Assembly: GCA_030533445.1 (NCBI GenBank)
Contig: CM060066.1
Span: forward strand, 37,800,235-37,864,234
Reading direction: 5' to 3'
Length of the DNA: 64,000 nucleotides
From: Cyprinodon diabolis
Lineage: Eukaryota; Chordata; Actinopteri; Cyprinodontiformes; Cyprinodontidae
Shown: positions 57,701 through 64,000 of the stretch, one piece after another
Layout of the letters: every line of letters begins with the position of its first letter
Numbering within the stretch: position 1 is the first letter of the stretch
Translations under genes and position numbers: made by a program
The notes under the pieces: generated by a model
The model's database searches: none
Seen by the model: the letters and a program-made list of their open reading frames with translations, nothing else
Told to the model about the DNA's origin: nothing

Positions 57701-60697
57701 TCCCGTATTCCAGCGACAGTAGGTGCTGATCCCAAATGAGTGTAGTAGGGGCCCTCATCCTTCTCAATGATTTGATCTAAATTTAGTAAAGCGTAATATG
57801 TTAAGATTTAGACCCTGAACCATTGAGCACATTTCATGCACCACAGTAGAAGACTCACCAACACAGTGACATGATGGGATCTCGTATTGGGTTTTCATGG
57901 GTGTATCCAGAAGATTCTTTACCGGGGTGTCTAACAACTTCATGGGGGAGTCTATGAAACTTTTCAGGAGTTGGTCCTTCTTGGGAGTTGAGTCCAATGT
58001 TTTTTTCAGTGCTGAATTGGATGAAGCCGCTGTGGCTGACAAGTCTGCCCCGGTCATATCCGTGTTGGTCGATAGGATGGTGACGGGACCTGACGATTCC
58101 ACCTTGACGTTATTTGATGAACCGACAACAAGGGGCTTCTTTTCAAAGAGATTCGAGGGCTCGTACTGCATCAAACTTTGTTCCATCGAGGCGAGAATGC
58201 TCCCTCCCTTCTTATTTTGAACACACAGGGTTTGTTCGTTTTCCTGCTTGATTTCAACCCCACCGATCCGTGCGTCACATATCTGGAACAGCCGTTCCTG
58301 CTGCCCTGAGGGAGCCAGCTCGAACCTGGGCCCGTTTTCTATTTTTACGGCTCTCAGGTTTTGTTTGTTATCGACTGAGCTTTGAGGGTGGTGAGGAGGG
58401 CCATGGCGTTTCTGCTTTTGTAATATATGCATACGCAGGGCCGCATGGCTCTGAAAGTCAACATGGGGACTCGGCGGTCCCAGAGGTAGTCGAGGTCCTG
58501 TTTGAAACTGAGTACAAGAAGCCCTCACCTGCTCTTCAGCTTTGGGATACAACCGTGTTGCTGATTGCTGGTTAAACGGAGCCTGTGGGAGGTGAGGTTG
58601 TGAGTGTGTGGAGGTCTGGGCTAAGTCCACCTGGTTGGGCTCACTGCAGTGGTTGTTAGGCTGCTGTGGTTGAAAGTGTTTGAGGTTTTGGCTGCCTGAG
58701 TTTACGAGACAAGGTCTTTGATGTTGCGGTTGTTGCATCTCAGTGTTACTAAAGGTAAATGCTGATTGGTCAGTGTGTTGAAGGTTATTACTGAAAGGCT
58801 GGTTTGGTTGAGGCTGGTGCTGACCTGGTGGAGGTTGGCTGTGAGGTCTATAAGTGGGGGACTTTAGCTGTTGGGCTTCAAACTGTGGTGGGTGGGACAG
58901 CGGGCGTTGAAGATGACAGTGCTGTTGCTGTGTTGTCACAAACTCTGAAGAGAGGATCTCCTGCAAGTCTTTGTCTTCCTTTAAGTGCTCTGATTGCATT
59001 GGGGGGAGGTAGCAGTTGGATTGCTGATTCTGAGGAAAGGTTTTCTTCTCAGACGATTCCGGGAGAACATGTTGCTGCATCTGAGGCGCTTTTGAGTTGG
59101 ACTGCTGCCACTCTGGTGCAGCATTGTGCTGAGCTGAAGCACATTGCATTCGAGCAGGTAGGCAGTCGTCCTGGCTTTGCTGGGAGTTGTTAGGCCCTTG
59201 GCTGCCATCTGTGAAAAATCTTTGTGTCTGTGTGTCCCTGTATCTTTGCGCTGGGTCTGGCTCATCTGTCTGGTTATAAACCTGGGGGCTGGCGGTTTGC
59301 TGTTCTGACTGAGACTTAGCAGGGAAGTCCCTCCATATTCCTTGCTCTTTTGCTTCGGATGGCGGGCGTTGTGTCAGCTGCTGACGGGAATGTGAGAGAT
59401 TGCTTTCCATCCAATTTGTTTGGCTGGGTGTGGAACAGGAAACATTGGCTCCCTGTTGGTGTGTGTTCTTCATACTGTTTAATGACCCCATATGATTTTG
59501 CTGTTGGAGGTCAGTTCCCATGTGGCTATCAGGTCTATGCTGCTGCCCAGTATTATCTTGGAAGTTCTGATTTGGAGTCCCGTACTGGAATCCCATGCTG
59601 GTGTCATGATGCAGACCGGCTACAAGTTTGTCACTCTGTCTGTTCTCGTCTACACTAGAGTTAAGATGGGATCCGTATCCGCCTGACTCTGATGTCTGCA
59701 AGGAATTACTGTGGTTCAGAAAAGACCTTGGGTTGTACACCTGTTGGGTTTTTGTGTATGTACCCTGAAGGTTTGCAATATCTTGAAAACACTGTCCCCC
59801 ATTGGGATGTTGTTGTGCCCCCAGAGCCATTTCCTGACCAGGGCAGGATGAAGGCTGTTGCTGATGATGGTTAAGTCCAAAGTCATTGGAAGATCCATTT
59901 ACTAAATAGTTGCCAGAGTTGTAGCTATTCCTGCCCTCTGCAGATGCTTCCAGCGGCTGCTGCGACTCTGACAAGCCAGAGGTTAGAGGAGGGGGTTGGG
60001 CACCTTCACCATCCGAGTGTGTGGCTAATGAGTCATTGACAGTATCCAGCTGTGATCCAGATGCTTGCGGTGCGATGGACACTTGCTCAGGATAATACTG
60101 AGACAGGGTTTTCTCCAACAGATCACCTGGAGTGCTTTCTATGGTTGAGGAAGAAGATACAGCACCATTTGGACCAGGCTTATTACGAGGTAGACTAAAA
60201 ATATCTCCATTAGATATGTGACAGTTCCTAATATCAAAATTAATATTAGTCTGACCAGAACTGTGTTCTATTTCAGTTTTCTTTGACTCAGAGAAGTTTT
60301 TCACCAAATTATAGGTTGAGTCACCGTTTTCTTTCATTTCAACATCTGTTTTCATTTTCTTCAGCTGGCGGACCGGTGAGGACTGCTCAGGAAATCCACG
60401 CTTCAAGTCTCCGTTCATTAGATCTCTGTTCATCTTGTAGAACCCGGAGGGGAAGGGTGCTTGTTCGGAGGCAGGAGCGTTGTAGTTCTCCCTGTATCTC
60501 TTCATGGAGCCAGCTGCTTTGCTGGGCTCGTAGTGCACCACGCCGGTCATCCAGCTCTCACCATTGCCGAACTGCAGAGACTCCTCCTGTGAACACCGGG
60601 CTCCATTCTGGAATTTGCGAGAACGATGATGAGGTGTTCCCAATGGTCCAAGCATCAGACTTTCTTCCGCCTCATGTTTGGCCTCTTCTGTTTCCAT
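51772..60697 (-). CDS. TET2: TET2, 5-methylcytosine dioxygenase
   Basis: Fe(II)/2-oxoglutarate enzyme that oxidises 5-methylcytosine in nuclear DNA. Coding exons in order: 57859-60697, 57686-57776, 57516-57609, 57191-57399, 56098-56248, 55920-56009, 55541-55678, 54563-54917, 51772-53036. All phases close: 5232 nt, 1743 aa (human 2002). The first exon encodes a Gln/Ser-rich N-terminal half with [17 protein letters not shown] (194-209) and [19 protein letters not shown] near its end. The Cys-rich domain follows, with [28 protein letters not shown] and [20 protein letters not shown]. Iron ligands are His1192, Asp1194 and His1620; 2-oxoglutarate Arg1635 ([13 protein letters not shown]). These correspond to human His1382, Asp1384, His1881 and Arg1896. 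The low-complexity insert splitting the catalytic fold is about 70 residues shorter than in human. RRKVRMLAEP-like text and the C-terminal [12 protein letters not shown] favour TET2 over TET1/TET3. No CXXC domain is encoded here, as expected for TET2. Confidence 0.98.
53037..54562 (-). other. TET2 last intron
   Basis: 1.5 kb intron, acceptor TTGTTTTTTAG at the 53037 side, donor GTACTT at the 54562 side. No bounded element recognised; a short TATA/ATAT run is at about 54222-54240. Confidence 0.6.
54918..55540 (-). other. TET2 intron before the RTCACQ-to-C-terminal exons, 0.6 kb
   Basis: Intron between the exon encoding the HxD iron motif and the VCTLTREDN exon. Nothing further recognised. Confidence 0.6.
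56480..56790 (-). mobile_element. Tc1/mariner-type transposase relic, copy C
   Basis: In a TET2 intron, the + strand text GGCTCCACAAATCATCTCTG and ACACTCTGGGACCTTGAC follows the anti-sense of the N-terminal/middle part of the same fish Tc1-type element seen at 27940 and 42540. The minus-strand frame [19 protein letters not shown] is the usual translation of that segment. Decayed, no termini found. Confidence 0.5.
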
Positions 60698-60717
60698 CTG
60701 GCCTTCTCAGAGCCCAT
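60655..60717 (-). promoter_or_regulatory. overlapping upstream ORF at TET2 start
   Basis: An ATG at 60717-60715, 20 bases before the TET2 ATG and in another frame, opens a 20-codon ORF ending TGA at 60655. It overlaps the TET2 start, so ribosomes using it could not reinitiate there. Its start context is weak (GTGTATGG), so leaky scanning is likely. Effect inferred. Confidence 0.55.
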
Positions 60718-60741
60718 ACACCAGCCTGCCCTCTGTCCCAC
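60698..60741 (-). other. TET2 5'UTR portion of the first coding exon
   Basis: An acceptor (CTACCCTGCAG) ends at 60742 on the minus strand, so translation starts 44 bases into this exon. One or more non-coding 5' exons must lie upstream, as in other TET2 genes. Confidence 0.75.
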
Positions 60742-63700
60742 CTGCAGGGTAGATAAAAAAATAATGAAAAGGTTATTTTGGAATATATTTGGCCATATTC
60801 AAGCGAAGCAAATAATATTCACTACAGCTTTTGTATAGATATCACTTGTTTCCACAAAAAACCTATATTGAGAAGAAGTCTTGCTTGTGACACCGAACTA
60901 ATATGCCACTAAGCAGAGGATAAAACTGTAAAACTTCTAACTAAATAGTTCGGTGAAGTAACTAAAGGTTTCTCATTGGTCAAACAGATAATTTAATCCT
61001 GTGTTTAGTAGAGCATGTTATTCTCAGTAATGTGTTCATGCTTTTAAAATAAGTCAAGATCAAAGGAAGAACACGAAAGGAAATAAGTTAATGAAGAAGA
61101 CAAAGGAAAACTAACAAAAGCAAAATTAACACGTGGGGGAAAAAGGATGTAGAGAAAGAAAGAAGAACAGAAGACTAGGGTTATCAGAGGAAAGGAAGAA
61201 TGTGAACAATCTTAAAGAGAAAACAGCAACAAAAAAATAACATTTTTGCAAACTGTTTTTCCCCATGCTTTTACGGACATGATGAGGCTGAAATTAAACC
61301 TGATTCTTCTACCAGACTACACTTAGTCTTTGAAGAACCCTGACACATTATGAATAAACCATCTTAAGTCTAGACTAAACACTTAGAAAGGTTCACAGTG
61401 CAACATTTCGAAAGCATATTGGATAGCAAAACAAAAACATTTAAAATATAATTTCTCACTGACATATAGAAGTAAAACCTAGCAACATGTTCCTGTATTT
61501 AATACACCACAATATACAAGTGTGCCAACTTGGTTGGGAATTAGAATGGAGGAACTTACTAAATAGGAGTTTTGGCCTGCTATACCACCTATACTAGAAC
61601 AGTAAAAGTACATCAGAACAAGCTGCAGCAGGAATGGCCAACTAGTCGACATGATGATCTGCTCCTCTGTGTCAATCACTCCTCCAGGACATTAGCAGCT
61701 ATCAGGACCTCTGGAGTCTGAGTGCTAAATCTTCCTCCAACTAGACAAGCTGTTACAAGAGGATCTGAAGAGCTCCCACAGTTGTCATCAGAGGGTGAGT
61801 AGGCTGCCTGTTAGCAGCACTACAAAGCCTCATTAATAAATAAAACACAACAGTGCAATTGTGGATTTAAAACAACATTCTGGGATGTAACTAATTAGAT
61901 AACCCCTTACAATAATTCACTTTGCATTATGTAAACAACATCAAATGAAAAAATTTAATAAAAATACTGTTTTATAAACAGCATCTACTGGAGTGCAGAT
62001 TTAAAAGGATTCTGCTTCCCGGCCCCGTGTGAATCTCCCTTTGTTTTCAGTCTGTTAATCAGCAACTCTGCTAGGATGTGAATGCTGCAGCTCCGTTCCA
62101 CAGGACGCACCATAGTTTACTAAAAACCAAAGCCCAAGCAGCTCATCACACTTGGATACACCCATAGAGCAAAAAAAAAAAAAAAAAAGAAAATCTTTGC
62201 AAACCCAGAACAAAGCCAAGAAATCCCAGCTGTGTGTGCGTCTGTCCCACTATATACAGATATACAAACACAGACAGCAATCATGCAGTGATTTAAACCT
62301 AAATTTATGGCAGTGCTTCATATGTACAGAACTGACAGACTATTTTTTTCACTAGAAGTAGTGTAGTAAACTGAGCTGGAGATTTAATGCTGAAGTGACA
62401 GCAGTGGATGCTTCCTAAAGGGCATATGTGCTTTGATCTATTTTGGTTTTCTAATAGTTGAGAAGCAATAAAAACTAAGCTGCATTTTGAACTATGACTC
62501 TAAAACTGAACTCATTCCAGCTCCAGAACTCAGTTTCTTTGTTACTATGCCATTGTTTTTCTCTCCCTCTCCCACTGACTTTACCTCCACCCTATAATTA
62601 CACCTAAGGGTTTTCTCTACTTATGCTGCCAGTTATTTCTTTCCTCCCTTTCAGTCTAATATCTAACCTAGACAATAATCAACCATGCTATAAGCTATTT
62701 CAGGTTTTTTAAAGCCGTAGCAGCAGTCACACAGCACAGTGATGGTCAAAGATTCTCAGTCATCTAGGAAAGGGCAACTCTAAGAAAAAAAAGCTTGCAA
62801 AAACAAACAAATTCAGTTTTTGAGTTTGCCTTTTTAACTCAAAGCTAGTGGGGAAGAGTTTCCAAACTTGTAGCTGTTTGAAAGGTTTTAGCTTTTTAGA
62901 ACATCACTTTCAAACAGCTTACAAGTTTATAATTTCTCCCTCTTATAATTTGAAAGTCCCACAAATAAAGGTTGAAATTATTATGCTGTTATCTGCTAAG
63001 TGATTTTTTTCATATCTCCTGTTATTTATAACAGGAGATATAGTTTCTTGCTCAGTGTTTTTCCACGAATCATCAGTTGTTGCTGTTCTCAAGACACAGG
63101 TAGTGACTCGTATATATTTCTTTATTTCCCATTATTGTGTCTGTGTCTGTTGCCTCCTCCACGTCTCCTGATGTAATAGCCTGTCTCCTGGTAGTGCCTT
63201 CAGCTTCTGGAAACTGCACTGACCAACACAGCGAACATTCTTGCCAAAGCTTTGTGCCATCCTGGATGAGCTGCACTACATGAGCCACACATGAGTGGGT
63301 TTTAGTCCGTCTCAGGCTACAAGTGCGAAAGCACCACCAACATTCAAAAGGGCCCAAAATATCAGCCAGAAAGCATAGGTACTGGGAAGTGGTCTCAAGT
63401 CCACACCTGCAGAACCACTCCTTTATTGTGTGTCTCTTACTAATTGCCAATAATTACCATCTCTTGTCTATTTCATTTACACAACAGCACATGCAAAAGC
63501 AGGTGTCCCTTGTGTTAAGGAACATCCATTTAATTTTTGTGATAATCTAGATCATGATATGGATACAAGAATATTTGAAAGATTCTCAAATGTTGTGAGA
63601 TAGGGATATTTTGCTGAACAAGCAATTCCCAATTAAACCAGAGGGTGACAGCAGTGACTATTGACAGCTTCTGCATCAGACTCAAATAGTCCAGAGTTAT

Positions 63701-64000
63701 TGTACTAAAGACAAAACACAAGAAAATGAAACGTTGATTTTCAACTAACACTGCCCTCTATTATATAAGAACTGTGCATCAAACTAAAGTGATAATTATT
63801 CCCGGGTTTAAATGGGTTTTTCTGCCAGTGGAAAAAGGGTATTAGAGTCACTCTGATTCAACATCAGCATGCAGACAACACACAGCTATGCATTTTGATA
63901 TCACTTAATGACTACAAACCCATACCTGCCTTGGGCAAATGCTTAGAAACAAATCAATATGTGCCAAAATATCCTTCCACTAAATCTTGACAAAGCTGTA
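60742..64000 (-). other. upstream intron or promoter region of TET2
   Basis: No protein exon of known family was recognised. It contains a purine-rich stretch (about 61040-61240), an A18 run (62170-62188), a palindrome (63012-63041) and an unassigned 125-codon frame on minus (63073-63450). Non-coding TET2 exons may be here but cannot be picked without transcripts. Confidence 0.45.
63012..63041. repeat. 30-bp inverted repeat (14-bp arms)
   Basis: ATATCTCCTGTTAT, two Ts, then ATAACAGGAGATAT: a perfect hairpin or cruciform-capable site upstream of TET2. Confidence 0.9.

Noticed and set aside
60283..60756. 157-codon ORF on + opposite TET2
   Set aside because: Lies antisense to the first large TET2 coding exon, has no family similarity, and is a compositional shadow.
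60742..64000. CXXC zinc-finger exon upstream of TET2
   Set aside because: No CXXCXXC-type frame was found; vertebrate TET2 lost this domain to a separate, distant gene, so absence is expected.

Overview
The window is vertebrate nuclear DNA, almost certainly from a ray-finned (teleost) fish. Its genes are broken into many short exons with GT-AG introns, the background is AT-rich, and the introns are full of short non-autonomous DNA transposons (hAT, Tc1/mariner and Harbinger types, and foldback MITEs). Four orthologous protein genes stand in the order INTS12 - ARHGEF38 - PPA2 - TET2. This is the human 4q24 order, with neighbouring genes on alternating strands. I found no prokaryotic features, CRISPR array, tRNA or rRNA gene.

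Layout. 1-1950: last intron, last coding exon and 3' end of INTS12 (+). 1950-5190: gene-free stretch where INTS12 and ARHGEF38 converge, with a pyrimidine-rich tract, a palindromic MITE and a hAT MITE. 5190-27193: ARHGEF38 (-), 14 coding exons for a predicted 799 aa DH-BAR-SH3-SH3 Rho exchange factor. It includes an 18-nt microexon and a probable GC-AG intron. Its introns hold a solo LTR, a Harbinger relic, two large foldback elements and several MITEs. 27.2-34.9 kb: spacer between the divergent ARHGEF38 and PPA2 genes, with E2-boxes next to ARHGEF38, tandem ETS sites next to PPA2, a Tc1-type relic, and a SINE interrupted by a MITE. 34887-47116: PPA2 (+), mitochondrial inorganic pyrophosphatase, 12 coding exons, predicted 345 aa. 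Two hAT elements (one with a perfect 8-bp target duplication, one containing a nested short retroposon) and a TTAA-flanked MITE lie in intron 1. A decayed LINE lies in intron 10. 47.1-51.8 kb: space between the 3' ends of PPA2 and TET2, probably largely TET2 3'UTR. 51772-60697: TET2 (-), nine coding exons, predicted 1743 aa, with the iron and 2-oxoglutarate residues intact. 60.7-64 kb: TET2 5'UTR exon end and upstream intron or promoter sequence with no assignable gene.

The genes share no pathway. INTS12 belongs to the Integrator complex (RNA polymerase II transcripts), ARHGEF38 activates Rho-family GTPases at membranes, PPA2 hydrolyses pyrophosphate in mitochondria, and TET2 oxidises 5-methylcytosine. 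Their adjacency is old conserved synteny, not an operon. Exon borders were set by hand from splice consensus, reading-phase continuity and family similarity. In every multi-exon gene all phases close, giving 2400, 1038 and 5232 coding nucleotides including stops.

I did not find a convincing new multi-gene system. The most unusual items are two foldback elements that share a 6-bp target duplication size, the GC-AG intron and microexon of ARHGEF38, an overlapping upstream ORF at the TET2 start, and several near-perfect palindromes.
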